Below, piece by piece: positions 13,298-21,104 of a DNA stretch of 64,000 nt. Position numbers and translations under genes: made by a program. Origin of the DNA: Sphingopyxis chilensis (GTDB lineage: Bacteria; Pseudomonadota; Alphaproteobacteria; Sphingomonadales; Sphingomonadaceae); NCBI RefSeq assembly GCF_035930445.1, contig NZ_CP142394.1:529501-593500 (forward strand), given 5' to 3'. The notes under the pieces were generated by a model, which worked only from the letters and a program-made list of their open reading frames with translations, had not been told where the DNA came from and ran no database searches. The number at the start of each line of letters is the position of its first letter. Positions within the stretch are counted from its first letter, which is position 1.

Positions 13298-13842
13298 ACG
13301 CCGCCAAGCAGTCCGCCCGCGAGCAGCATCGCGACACGCACGTCGATCCCGCAGCCTTCGGCGCGCTTCGCCGCGACGAAATCGGCGATGCCGGCCAGCG
13401 GCACGCGGTGGACGACGATATCCTCGCCATCGACCCCGCCGCCATCGCCGATCTTCGTCAACCCCTTGGCGATCAACAGGGTGAAGCTTTCGCTCACCAT
13501 CCCCGGCGAGCTGTAGAATTCGCCGACGGTGCGCCAGTGCGCCGCGCGATAGCCCGTTTCCTCCTCAAGCTCGCGCTCCGCTGCGATTTCGGCCGCTTCG
13601 CCGGCGGTGTCGTCGCCGACGAGACCCGCAGGCAGTTCGAGGCACTGGATTTTCAGCGGCACGCGATATTGCTCGACCAGGATGATGTGCGGCCCGTCTT
13701 CGCCCTCGTCGATCGCGAGGATCACCGCGGCGTGGATGCCGCGTGAGCGTGCGACATATTCCCACGTTCCCTGTTGTTTGACTGTGATGAAGCGGCCTTC
13801 CCACCGCGTCTCGATGGGCGTGTCGGGGGAGGGGCGGGGCAT
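13294..13842 (-). CDS. NUDIX hydrolase, probably ADP-ribose pyrophosphatase type
   Basis: A perfect NUDIX box (GX5EX7REUXEEXGU) is visible, with the core RELEEETGY. The preceding YRVPLKIQCLELPAGLVGD and the following GEFYSSPGMVSE match ADP-ribose or nucleoside-diphosphate-sugar pyrophosphatases. The likely role is hydrolysis of ADP-ribose-like compounds in the cytosol. The start at 13842 is supported by AAGGA six bases upstream; a longer reading would run into an upstream repeat element. It has 182 residues. Confidence 0.9.
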   Translation of the reverse strand: MPRPSPDTPIETRWEGRFITVKQQGTWEYVARSRGIHAAVILAIDEGEDGPHIILVEQYRVPLKIQCLELPAGLVGDDTAGEAAEIAAERELEEETGYRAAHWRTVGEFYSSPGMVSESFTLLIAKGLTKIGDGGGVDGEDIVVHRVPLAGIADFVAAKRAEGCGIDVRVAMLLAGGLLGGV

Positions 13843-13851
13843 ATCTATCCT

Positions 13852-13935
13852 TCGTCGCTGCGGGCGGAGCGAAGCAATGCAGGGAGGCCTCGCACCGCTC
13901 TGGATTGCCACGGGCCTTCGGCCCCCGCAATGACG
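13852..13935. repeat. Imperfect inverted repeat of the GCAATGACG family
   Basis: The element has GAGCGAAGCAATGCAGGG near the left and GGATTGCCACGGGCCTTCGG with CCGCAATGACG at the right. Similar sequences (CGTCATTGCRA, CTGGATTGC, CGCTCGCRATGACG) recur at 55745-55822 and 60289-60374. It is non-coding and sits just upstream of the NUDIX gene. Confidence 0.65.
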
Positions 13936-13942
13936 ACAGACT

Positions 13943-14623
13943 CTAAAGTTCGATCAGGCGGTCGGGAAGTTCGTTCGGATTCTCGCTGCCGCGCGGGAAA
14001 TGTTCGGCGAGGACGATGCCCATCTGGCGCACTGCCTCGGCCATGCCTTCGCCGGGCTTGCCTGCGCGCACGCGCTCGATCAGCGCCGCCATCGCATCGC
14101 CCCATACCGCGGGCGCCACCTTTGCGGCGATCGCCTCGTCGGCAACGATGTCGGCGCGATGCTCTTTGAGGCTCAAATAGAGGAGCACGCCGGTGCGGCC
14201 GGTGGTCTTGCCCTCGGTCCCGACCTTGAACAGGTCGATCGCGCGGGCGCGGACGCGCTCGGCCCTGATGCTGCGCGGGGTCAGCGCCATGCGTAGCGGG
14301 CGCCAGAGCAGGATCAACCAGACGCCGATCCATTTGAGCACCCCGAATGCGATCACCATGCCAAGCCACTGGTTGGCGGTCAGTTCATGCCCCCAGCCGC
14401 CGGTCAGCCAATCATATTTGGCGCGGTAAAAGTCGGGGAAGAGCGCGACGATCGACATGGCGAGGAAAGCGACGATGCTCGCCCAGACGAGCGCGACATC
14501 GTCATAATCGTTCGATTTTCCGGCAACGACGGTGACGATCTCGCCGCTCGTATGCGCCTCGGCCGCGGCGACCGCGGCGGTGACGATGTCGTGATCGGCT
14601 TCGCTGACATGGCTGACTTTCAT
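13943..14623 (-). CDS. TPM-domain membrane protein
   Basis: The 226 residues carry a C-terminal TPM domain (formerly DUF477), with GRTGVLLYLSLKEHRADIVAD as the most typical part. Two membrane segments precede it, at about residues 42-62 and 85-108. The N-terminus contains a short repeat of the same fold (AEAHTSGEIVTVVA). It is the last gene of a lemA-TPM-TPM-TPM operon, 12 bases after the previous gene. TPM proteins are envelope proteins of unsettled function, linked in some organisms to photosystem repair or phosphatase activity. Confidence 0.85.
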   Translation of the reverse strand: MKVSHVSEADHDIVTAAVAAAEAHTSGEIVTVVAGKSNDYDDVALVWASIVAFLAMSIVALFPDFYRAKYDWLTGGWGHELTANQWLGMVIAFGVLKWIGVWLILLWRPLRMALTPRSIRAERVRARAIDLFKVGTEGKTTGRTGVLLYLSLKEHRADIVADEAIAAKVAPAVWGDAMAALIERVRAGKPGEGMAEAVRQMGIVLAEHFPRGSENPNELPDRLIEL

Positions 14624-14635
14624 CGTCCCGTTCCC

Positions 14636-15457
14636 CTACCAGCCGCCCGAGGCGCCGCCGCCCCCGAAGCTGCCGCCGCCGCCCGAAAAACCGCCGAAGC
14701 CGCCGCCACCGCCGCTGCTCCAGCCGCCCCACGACGACCCGCCGCCCGATCCCCAATGATCGTCGTCGTCGCCGCCCCAGATGATGATTGGCGCGGCGCC
14801 CCACGGGCCGCCCCTGCGCCGCCTCCGGCCGCGCCGCGAGCGGCTCGACAGCCAGGGGATGATGAAGAAGATCAGGATGATGAAGCCGATGAAGAACAGC
14901 CCGCCGAAATTGCCGTCGTCGGCGCGGTCGCGCTCGGCCTTGTCGGCGGCGGCGGCGCGCGCCGCGGCTTCTTCGGGGGTCAGCCGGATCTGCTCGGCGA
15001 TCGCGTTGACGCCGTCCTGGATGCCGCCGGGCATGTCGCCCGCCTTGAATTTCGGGGTCACGACGTCGCGGATGATCCGGCCCGACAACGCATCGGTCAG
15101 GATCGGTTCGAGGCCGTAGCCGACGGAGATATTCATTCGACGCTCGTTCGGCGCGATCAGGAAGACGACGCCGTCGTCCTTTTCCTTGTCGCCGATCTGC
15201 CATTCGCGGCCGAGCCTGTAGCCATAGTCGGCGACGTCGTGCCCTTCGAGATCATTGACCGTCGCGACGACGAGCTGATGCCCGGTCTTCTGCTGGAGTT
15301 CGAGTAGCTGCGCGTTGAGCGCCGCTTCCTCGGCTGCGGGAATGATGTCGGCCTGGTCGACGACCGGGTTCCCCGCGAGTTTCGGGAAGGTCTGGGCGGT
15401 GGCGGGTGCCGCCAGCAATGAGAGGCCCAGTGCCCATCCGAGCAAAAGCGGTCTCAT
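14636..15457 (-). CDS. TPM-domain protein with signal peptide and Gly-rich tail (YgcG-like)
   Basis: A signal peptide ends near residue 22 (AAPATA). A TPM domain covers about residues 30-150 (TGHQLVVATVNDLEG, KDDGVVFLIAPNERRMNI, VGYGLEPILTD). One membrane helix (FFIGFIILIFFIIPWL) follows, then an Arg-rich stretch and about 50 residues made almost only of Gly, Ser, Trp and Phe. The layout places the TPM domain outside the inner membrane. It overlaps the upstream gene by four bases, so translation is probably coupled. The Gly/Ser tail is a hallmark of this subgroup. Confidence 0.88.
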   Translation of the reverse strand: MRPLLLGWALGLSLLAAPATAQTFPKLAGNPVVDQADIIPAAEEAALNAQLLELQQKTGHQLVVATVNDLEGHDVADYGYRLGREWQIGDKEKDDGVVFLIAPNERRMNISVGYGLEPILTDALSGRIIRDVVTPKFKAGDMPGGIQDGVNAIAEQIRLTPEEAAARAAAADKAERDRADDGNFGGLFFIGFIILIFFIIPWLSSRSRRGRRRRRGGPWGAAPIIIWGGDDDDHWGSGGGSSWGGWSSGGGGGFGGFSGGGGSFGGGGASGGW

Positions 15458-16017
15458 TGCGGATCTCCCGTTTGGGTGGCGATGGCTTCTATGCCGGCGG
15501 AAACGCCGCCGGCATAATCGGCGCGTTTGAAATATGCGGTCATGTTTTTCACGGCGTCCAACGCCTTGTCGTCGGGGAATAGCTTCTCCATTCCGAGGCC
15601 GGTCGAAATAGCCACCCGGCGATCCTGCGGAGCGACGAGCATGACCAGTCCATCGTCATGGCCTTCTCGCCCGATACGCCATCGATTTCCGAGGCAGGTT
15701 GCGAAATTGTCGATGCGAGCGCCATGAAGACTCGGTGTCGTCGCGACGATCATCTGGTGCTTCGTGCGCTCTTCATATCGGGTCAAACGCTCGGACAAGC
15801 GAGCTTCCTCTTCGAGGGTCAAGACATTTGCAGCGTCCGTTACCCGGCCAGCGAGTGCCATTTGGGGGACGCCATCGCAGAAGGTCGTTTCCTTCGCAGC
15901 CGTCGGCTCCGACGCCGCCTTGCATCCGCCCGCGACCAACAGGATCGCGAGCGGCGCAGCAAGAGCGATGGGCCCCACCTTATTGCCCGAAGTCGACCTT
16001 CGGCGCCTGGTTGGCAT
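15454..16017 (-). CDS. TPM-domain lipoprotein
   Basis: The N-terminus has an Arg-rich start, a hydrophobic segment and a lipobox-like LLVAGGC with Cys32, followed by a TPM domain (KHQMIVATTPSLHG, HDDGLVMLVAPQDRRVAI, GLGMEKLFPDD). It is predicted to be a periplasmic lipoprotein. The start at 16017 overlaps the end of lemA by 38 bases. A GTG at 15978 would avoid the overlap but would leave the signal peptide without positive charges, so the longer start is preferred with moderate certainty. Confidence 0.8.
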   Translation of the reverse strand: MPTRRRRSTSGNKVGPIALAAPLAILLVAGGCKAASEPTAAKETTFCDGVPQMALAGRVTDAANVLTLEEEARLSERLTRYEERTKHQMIVATTPSLHGARIDNFATCLGNRWRIGREGHDDGLVMLVAPQDRRVAISTGLGMEKLFPDDKALDAVKNMTAYFKRADYAGGVSAGIEAIATQTGDPQ

Positions 16018-16582
16018 TGGGCGTGACCGCGCGATAGGGCGTCATCGGCTCGGCGCCATGGACGATCTTGGCGCCGATGATGTCGGGGAAGGTGCGGATC
16101 GTCGTATTATAATCCTGCACCGCGGCGTTATAGTCCTGCACCGTCACGTTGATGCGGTTTTCGGTGCCTTCGAGCTGGGTCATCAGGTCGGCGAAGCGCG
16201 CTTGGCTCTTGAGGTCGGGATATTGTTCGACGGTGACGAGCAGGCGGCCGAGCGCGCCCGACACATTGCCCTGCGCCTGCTGGAAGGCCTGGACCTTCGC
16301 GGGATCGTTCAGGTCGTCGGTGCTGAGCCTGACCTGCGTCGCCGAGGCGCGTGCCTGGATCACGCCCTCGAGCGTCGATTGCTCGATATTGGCGGCGCCC
16401 TTCGCGGTTTCGACGAGATTGGGGATCAGGTCGGCGCGGCGCTGGTAGGCGGCTTCGACATTCGCCCACTTGGCCTTGGCGGCTTCTTCCTTGGTCGGGA
16501 CGCTGTTGATGCCGCACGCGGACAGGCTCATCGCGGCGACGGGCAGGATCAACCAGCGGGCGTTACGATAGGTCATGGTCAT
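15980..16582 (-). CDS. LemA-family lipoprotein
   Basis: The protein has a lipoprotein signal (MSLSACG, Cys23) and the LemA core: NVEAAYQRRADLIPNLVETAKG, followed by long helices with Gln/Asn-rich repeats (EQYPDLKSQARFADLMTQL, YNAAVQDYNTTIRTFPD). The function of LemA is unknown in general; it is a helical envelope protein often encoded beside TPM proteins, as here. The ATG at 16582 follows GGAGGGAG; an upstream start without a site is rejected. It is the first gene of the operon. Confidence 0.9.
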   Translation of the reverse strand: MTMTYRNARWLILPVAAMSLSACGINSVPTKEEAAKAKWANVEAAYQRRADLIPNLVETAKGAANIEQSTLEGVIQARASATQVRLSTDDLNDPAKVQAFQQAQGNVSGALGRLLVTVEQYPDLKSQARFADLMTQLEGTENRINVTVQDYNAAVQDYNTTIRTFPDIIGAKIVHGAEPMTPYRAVTPNANQAPKVDFGQ

Positions 16583-16699
16583 CAGGCTCCCTCCGGCGGC
16601 GTTTTGCCGCAACAATACACATAATAGGATCGCGCTTGCCTTTGTGCAATCGTCGCGGCACCTTTGGCGCCAAGGTCCAACAATCCGGGGTACGGCAAG

Positions 16700-17116
16700 A
16701 TGCTGAATGAATTCAGGGAATTTATCGCGCGCGGCAATGTCATCGACCTCGCGGTCGGCGTCATCATCGGCGGCGCTTTCGCGACGATTACCAAGTCGCT
16801 GACCGAAGATATCATCATGCCGGTGGTCGGCGCGATCTTTGGCGGGGTCGATTTTTCGAACATGTTCATCCGCCTCGGTCCGGTGCCCGAGGGTGTGTCG
16901 GCGACCGATTACGCCGCGCTCAAAGAGGCGGGCGTCGCGATGTTCGGCTATGGCGCTTTCATCACCGCGACGATCAATTTCCTGATTCTGGCGTGGATCA
17001 TTTTCCTGTTGGTCAGGGCGGTGAACAAGGTCGTGCGCAAGGCGCCCGACGCGCCCGCGGGTCCGAGCGAGGTCGATATCCTCACCGAAATCCGCGACGA
17101 ATTGCGAAAGAAATAG
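16700..17116 (+). CDS. mscL: Large-conductance mechanosensitive channel MscL
   Basis: The 138-residue protein has the typical N-terminus [22 protein letters not shown]1 ([23 protein letters not shown]), a periplasmic loop, TM2 ([22 protein letters not shown]) and a charged cytoplasmic helix ending in EIRDELRKK follow. It opens under membrane tension to release solutes during osmotic downshock. The start is the first methionine of the conserved helix; twelve extra upstream codons are not part of the family. It is divergent from lemA. Confidence 0.96.
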   Translation: MLNEFREFIARGNVIDLAVGVIIGGAFATITKSLTEDIIMPVVGAIFGGVDFSNMFIRLGPVPEGVSATDYAALKEAGVAMFGYGAFITATINFLILAWIIFLLVRAVNKVVRKAPDAPAGPSEVDILTEIRDELRKK

Positions 17117-17194
17117 GAGGCCGAGCCCTTTCCGGGACGAATGGTCCGCCTGCGCTCTTCCAAAGCTCGGGCGGGCTTCCTATATGGGTCTTGC

Positions 17195-17465
17195 CGGTTT
17201 CTGCCGGCTATGAGGATAAATGGTGTCGTGGAATAGACACAGCGGACCCGGGGGCAGTACCCGGCGGCTCCACCACAAACCCGCGTTTCTTGATGGGCGC
17301 GCGGGCTTCTGACGGGGCCGAACCAGGATCGACGTGTGTTCAAAGGCGATATTTTCTTCCGGGCTGAGTAACCCGTTCAAGGCTCAAAACGATAAGTGCT
17401 AACGATAACGAAGCACTCGCTCTGGCTGCGTAACCGATAAGCCTCACGGCCTAAGGTTATTCAAA
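17195..17465 (+). ncRNA. ssrA: Circularly permuted two-piece tmRNA (ssrA)
   Basis: tmRNA frees stalled ribosomes and tags the nascent peptide. In alphaproteobacteria the gene is permuted and this locus fits. The acceptor piece comes first and ends in CGGCTCCACCA with CCA at 17273-17275. A short spacer follows, and then the coding piece begins with GGGGCCG at 17314, which pairs with the CGGCTCC of the acceptor end. The tag frame runs from GCT at 17398 to the TAA at 17431-17433 and encodes ANDNEALALAA, ending in the ALAA-type degradation signal. The outer ends are approximate. It is unlinked to smpB in this window. Confidence 0.93.
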
Positions 17466-17486
17466 TAGAACGCGGTTCGGACCGAA

Positions 17487-17540
17487 CCGGGCAACAGAAT
17501 CGGATACCAGCGGCTGGGGACGAGCCGGGCAACAGAATCG
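17487..17540. repeat. 16-bp direct repeat downstream of ssrA
   Basis: CCGGGCAACAGAATCG occurs at 17487-17502 and again at 17525-17540. The copies are spaced 38 bp apart (start to start), and GGG/GGAC-like context surrounds each. No function is recognised. Confidence 0.6.
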
Positions 17541-17568
17541 TCCCACCTTTCCTTCACTCGCAAGCATG

Positions 17569-17593
17569 AAAAAGGGAGCGGCGAACCGCCCCC
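17569..17593 (-). terminator. Rho-independent terminator of the BON-domain gene
   Basis: Eight-base arms with one mismatch (17574-17581 and 17586-17593) enclose a 4-nt loop. On the minus strand the stem is followed by five T residues. It lies about 22 bases beyond the stop codon of the BON gene. Confidence 0.75.
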
Positions 17594-17614
17594 TCTCTCG
17601 GCCGTGTCGGCAGG

Positions 17615-18454
17615 TCAGCTGCCCTGCGGCGCGAAGGACGCGCGGTCGACGCGCAGGTTGTTCTGCACATGCTTCACGCCGGTCACGTCGTCGGCGATAT
17701 CCTCGGCTCGGCGCTTGGCGCGCTTGCCGTCGACCGTGCCGTCGAGGGTGACCTCGCCGCCCGACACGGTGACGCCGATGCGCGAGGCGTCGATCCAGTA
17801 ATCCTCGGTCAGCCGGTCGTTCACATCCTCGCGGATGCGGTCGTCCGAACGGACATAGTCGGCCGGTCCGCGCCCGCGATGGTCGCGCTCGCGGCGGCGC
17901 TGCGCGTCTTCGTCGCCGAACCACGACAGTACCTCGTCGCCCGCGCGCTCGAAGAAGCCGCGATCATGGCGGGCGCGCGGCGAATATCCGCCGCGATCAT
18001 AAGTCGATCGTCCGAAATCGCCGGCGGCATAGGGGATGTAGGTCGGCCAGCCATAAGGGTCGGCATATCCCATATAGGTCCACGCCGACTGGCGCTCATA
18101 CTCGTCGCGCCGGTCGCGGGCCGAGCGATATCGATCGTCGTCGCGGTCGCGCTGGCGCTGCTCGTCGTCCCGATAGCGCCGCGCGCCATAGGTGCGATTC
18201 CAGTCATTTCCGGCATAATCGCGCGGGCGATCGGCGCTGTAGTGGCCGCGTTCGGTGCGCTCGCGTCCGCTGCGGCCATAGTCGCCATAGCGCGGCAACT
18301 CGCGCGGACCGAAACCGGCTTCCGGATAGCTGCCATAGGCGTAGCCGCCGTCGTCGCTGCGGTTCGTTTCCCATTCATGGAGTGGTCCCGACTGCGCATC
18401 GCGATCGGTCTCGACCTCGCGGCTGCCGCGCTCTCTGTTCGTCTGCCTTTCCAT
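17615..18454 (-). CDS. BON-domain protein with long charged N-terminal region
   Basis: The C-terminal about 70 of 279 residues form a BON domain (DRIREDVNDRLTEDYWID, VTVSGGEVTLDGTVDGK, GVKHVQNNLRV), a fold thought to bind phospholipid surfaces and typical of osmotic-stress proteins such as OsmY. Residues 1-200 are low-complexity: rich in Arg, Asp, Tyr, Gly and Glu, with repeated RDR/YR/DY pairs and no signal peptide. The ATG at 18454 is chosen for its AGGAGACGGAGA leader; a 388-residue reading would extend into an Arg/Pro-rich artefact of high GC. The gene ends at an intrinsic terminator. Confidence 0.85.
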   Translation of the reverse strand: MERQTNRERGSREVETDRDAQSGPLHEWETNRSDDGGYAYGSYPEAGFGPRELPRYGDYGRSGRERTERGHYSADRPRDYAGNDWNRTYGARRYRDDEQRQRDRDDDRYRSARDRRDEYERQSAWTYMGYADPYGWPTYIPYAAGDFGRSTYDRGGYSPRARHDRGFFERAGDEVLSWFGDEDAQRRRERDHRGRGPADYVRSDDRIREDVNDRLTEDYWIDASRIGVTVSGGEVTLDGTVDGKRAKRRAEDIADDVTGVKHVQNNLRVDRASFAPQGS

Positions 18455-18597
18455 TCTCCGTCTCCTCATTTCGCTGGGGAAGCGGCTGGCAGGCGTCGGG
18501 GGCGACGCCCCCAACCTGTCCGACTGACGCGTGCCCCGGACGCAAGTTCCGGTGCATTCGACGAACCGAGTGGAAAAGCCCGAGCGAGCGGCCCGGG

Positions 18598-19008
18598 TCA
18601 GTGCGGGCTTGCGCAACGGCTGTGATCGCCGAGCGCCTCGATCACGCGGCAATCGGCAGCGACGCCGCCGCGGCAGCGCCCGACGATGCGCGTGAGTTCG
18701 GCGCGGAGCAGCGTCAACTGCGCGATCTTCGCCTCGACCTGCTCCAGATGTGCGGTGGCGATCCGGTCGGCCTCGCTGCAATCGCGCTCCGGATCGTCCG
18801 ACAGGTCGAGCAGCGAGCGGATTTCCTCGATCGTGAAGCCCAACTCGCGCGAATGGCGCACGAAACTGAGCCGCGAGCGGTGCGCGTCGTCATAGCTGCG
18901 GTAATTGGCCGCGGTGCGACCCGGCGCGGGGAGCAGCCCGATCCGCTCATAATAGCGGATGGTCTCGATATTGGTCCCGGTGGCACGCGACAGCTCGCCA
19001 ATCTTCAT
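18598..19008 (-). CDS. MerR-family metal-responsive regulator (CadR/PbrR/ZntR-like)
   Basis: The N-terminal winged-helix has the standard MerR start (MKIGELSRATGTNIETIRYYERIGLL), followed by a dimerisation helix. Metal-binding candidates are Cys77, Cys112 and Cys120, spaced as in CadR/PbrR proteins (77, 112, 119), plus a C-terminal Cys132 and His136. These proteins twist the promoter DNA on binding Cd, Pb or Zn. The gene is divergent from a CDF transporter, and a matching dyad lies between them, so this transporter is its probable target. Which metal is sensed cannot be decided. Confidence 0.9.
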   Translation of the reverse strand: MKIGELSRATGTNIETIRYYERIGLLPAPGRTAANYRSYDDAHRSRLSFVRHSRELGFTIEEIRSLLDLSDDPERDCSEADRIATAHLEQVEAKIAQLTLLRAELTRIVGRCRGGVAADCRVIEALGDHSRCASPH

Positions 19009-19011
19009 CGC

Positions 19012-19044
19012 TTGACCCTGTAGTTGCTACAGGCTGCATATAGG
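19012..19044 (+). promoter_or_regulatory. MerR-type promoter/operator for the CDF transporter
   Basis: A perfect 7-bp dyad CCTGTAG-TTG-CTACAGG (19017-19033) sits between TTGACC at 19012 and the -10 candidates CATATA/TATAGG at 19037-19044. The spacer is about 19-21 bp, longer than the normal 17, which is the hallmark of MerR-activated promoters. The dyad resembles operators of the CadR/PbrR class. Confidence 0.85.
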
Positions 19045-19077
19045 GTGCCGAATCGAAGATAACAGGAGGTTTCGGCG

Positions 19078-19698
19078 ATGGCCGATCAATGTTGTGCCGG
19101 CAAAAGCGGCAAGACCGCGCTGAATAATCCCGGATGGCGGCGCGTCCTGTGGTTCGCGCTGATCGTCAATGCCGCGATGTTCGGTGTCGAGATCGTTGCC
19201 GGGGTCGCCGCGGATTCGCGCGCGCTTCAGGCCGACGCGCTCGATTTCCTGGGCGACAGCGCCAATTATGCGATCAGCCTCGGCGTCGCGGGCATGGCGC
19301 TCGCGTGGCGCGCCCGCGCCGCCTTGCTGAAGGCGGCGACAATGCTTGCCTTCGGCCTGTGGGTCTTTGGATCGGCGGTCTGGGGCTTCGTTGCCGGATC
19401 GGCGCCGCATGCCGAGACGATGGGCCTGATCGGCGCGCTGGCGCTCGCCGCCAACGTCGCGGTCGCGCTGATGCTCTATCGTTACCGGACAGGCGACGCC
19501 AATATGCGATCGGTGTGGATATGTTCGCGCAATGACGCGATCGGCAACATCGCGGTGATGGGTGCCGCGCTCGGCGTGTTCGGCACCGGGCGTAGCTGGC
19601 CCGACCTTGCGGTTGCGGCGATCATGGCCGGGCTCGCGATCTGGGGCAGCCTCGAGGTGTTCAGACAGGCGCGGGTCGAACTCGCGACCGAAGTCTAG
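19078..19698 (+). CDS. Cation diffusion facilitator (CDF) family metal efflux protein
   Basis: The 206-residue membrane protein has six hydrophobic segments and CDF metal-site residues: Asp56xxxAsp60 in TM2 (LDFLGDSANY) and Asn-Asp in TM5 (SRNDAIGN). The N-terminus carries adjacent cysteines (DQCCAGK) that could bind metal. It lacks a long cytoplasmic C-terminal domain, so it belongs to the short CDF group. It probably exports Zn, Cd or Pb across the inner membrane under control of the divergent MerR regulator. AGGAGG lies upstream of the start. The stop overlaps the convergent efflux OMF gene by four bases. Confidence 0.9.
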   Translation: MADQCCAGKSGKTALNNPGWRRVLWFALIVNAAMFGVEIVAGVAADSRALQADALDFLGDSANYAISLGVAGMALAWRARAALLKAATMLAFGLWVFGSAVWGFVAGSAPHAETMGLIGALALAANVAVALMLYRYRTGDANMRSVWICSRNDAIGNIAVMGAALGVFGTGRSWPDLAVAAIMAGLAIWGSLEVFRQARVELATEV

Positions 19699-21104
19699 GT
19701 TTCGGGAGCGCAGGGCGCGTCCGCGGTTCCGCATGGCGCCCACGTCCAGCCGCCTCCCATCGCCTGGAACAGCTGGATGCGCGCGGTGAGTGCGTCGGCG
19801 CGCAGCTGGATCAGCGACAGCTCGGCGCCGAGCAGGCCGCGCTGCGCGTCGAGCTGTTCGAGATAGGGCGAATAGCCCTCACGATAGCGATTGGTCGCAA
19901 GGCGCAGCCCCTCGGCCAGCGCGTCGCGCTGCGACTGTGCAAAAGATATCTGCTCGTCGACCCGCTTGACCGCGGCGAGCGCATCCTCGACTTCGCGAAA
20001 CGCGTTCAGCGCGGTGCGGCGATAGGCGAACGCCGCCTGGTCGCGCTGCGCCCCCGCCGCATCGGCCTGCGCCGTTAACCGCCCGCCCTGGAAAATCGGC
20101 GCGAGGATGCTTCCGCCGACCGACCAGATCGTGATCGGGTCGGCGAGCAGGGTCGAAAAGGCCGCACCCGCCGCCGAGGTGAGGCGCACTTGCGGCAGGA
20201 AACGCTTGCGCGCCGCCGCCAGATTCTTGTCCGACGCCGCGAGCTGATATTCGGTCTGCGCGACGTCGGGCCGGCGGCGCAGCAGTTCCGACGGCAGGTC
20301 GCCAGGTATGGCGGGCACGGTCAGGCGATCGAGGGCGACGCCGCGGTCGATCGTCCGCGGCGTCTCGCCGACGAGCAGGCTCAGCGCGCCTTCGGTGCGC
20401 GCGATCGCCAGCTCGATCTGCGGGACGATCTGCGCGGTCGCGTCATATTCGGCCTGCGCCTGCTCGAGTTCGAGCTTGGGCGAATAGCCCGATCCGACGC
20501 GCGATTTGGCGATGCGCAGCGATTCCGAACGCGCACGCACCGTCTCCCGCGCGATCGCCAGCCGCGCGTCGAGGCTGCGCAACACGACATAGTTGTTCGC
20601 CACCGCCGCGGCGACCGACAGCTGCACCGTATCACGCCCCGCTTCGCTCGCGAAAAAGGCGTCGCGCGCGGCGGATTGCTGGTCGGCGAGGCGACCGAAC
20701 AGGTCGACCTCATAGGCGATCTGGATTTGCGGCTGGGCGAAATCCTGCTCGACCGGCTGGCCGAAGGGGTTGACCGACCGAGAGCGTCCGGCGCCGAGCG
20801 TCGCGTCGATGGCGGGAAGGGTCTGCGCCCGCGCGATCGCGACGTTGGCGCGCGCCTCGCGCACGCGCGCGGCAGCGATTCCGACGTCGCTGTTGTGGAC
20901 GAGCGCCTTTTCGACCAGCGCGGCAAGCGCCGGATCCCCGAATGATTGCCACCAGTCGCTTTGCAGCGGCGCGCCGCCGCGGGATTCGGTTCGCCACGCG
21001 GCGGGCGGCGCGACGGGCGTGACCTCCGTGACCGCGACATTCGGCCCCGCGCAGGCGGTCAGCGTGCCGGCCAGCACCGCTATCGCGAGGGGGGCTATCC
21101 TCAC
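19695..21104 (-). CDS. Outer-membrane efflux lipoprotein (OprM/NodT family)
   Basis: The 469-residue protein has a lipobox LTAC (Cys18) and the two repeated OEP domains of TolC-like channels: a motif DWWQSFGDPALAALVEKAL near the N-terminus, YEVDLFGRL in the first half and the APIFQGGRL-type loop in the second. It forms the outer-membrane exit duct of a tripartite pump. It is the third gene of an operon with an EmrA-type adaptor and an EmrB-type transporter, overlapping the adaptor gene by four bases. Confidence 0.93.
   Translation of the reverse strand: MRIAPLAIAVLAGTLTACAGPNVAVTEVTPVAPPAAWRTESRGGAPLQSDWWQSFGDPALAALVEKALVHNSDVGIAAARVREARANVAIARAQTLPAIDATLGAGRSRSVNPFGQPVEQDFAQPQIQIAYEVDLFGRLADQQSAARDAFFASEAGRDTVQLSVAAAVANNYVVLRSLDARLAIARETVRARSESLRIAKSRVGSGYSPKLELEQAQAEYDATAQIVPQIELAIARTEGALSLLVGETPRTIDRGVALDRLTVPAIPGDLPSELLRRRPDVAQTEYQLAASDKNLAAARKRFLPQVRLTSAAGAAFSTLLADPITIWSVGGSILAPIFQGGRLTAQADAAGAQRDQAAFAYRRTALNAFREVEDALAAVKRVDEQISFAQSQRDALAEGLRLATNRYREGYSPYLEQLDAQRGLLGAELSLIQLRADALTARIQLFQAMGGGWTWAPCGTADAPCAPET

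Noticed and set aside
17195..17540. Genomic island at the tmRNA gene
   Set aside because: No integrase, no composition shift and only a short direct repeat; the flanking genes look native.
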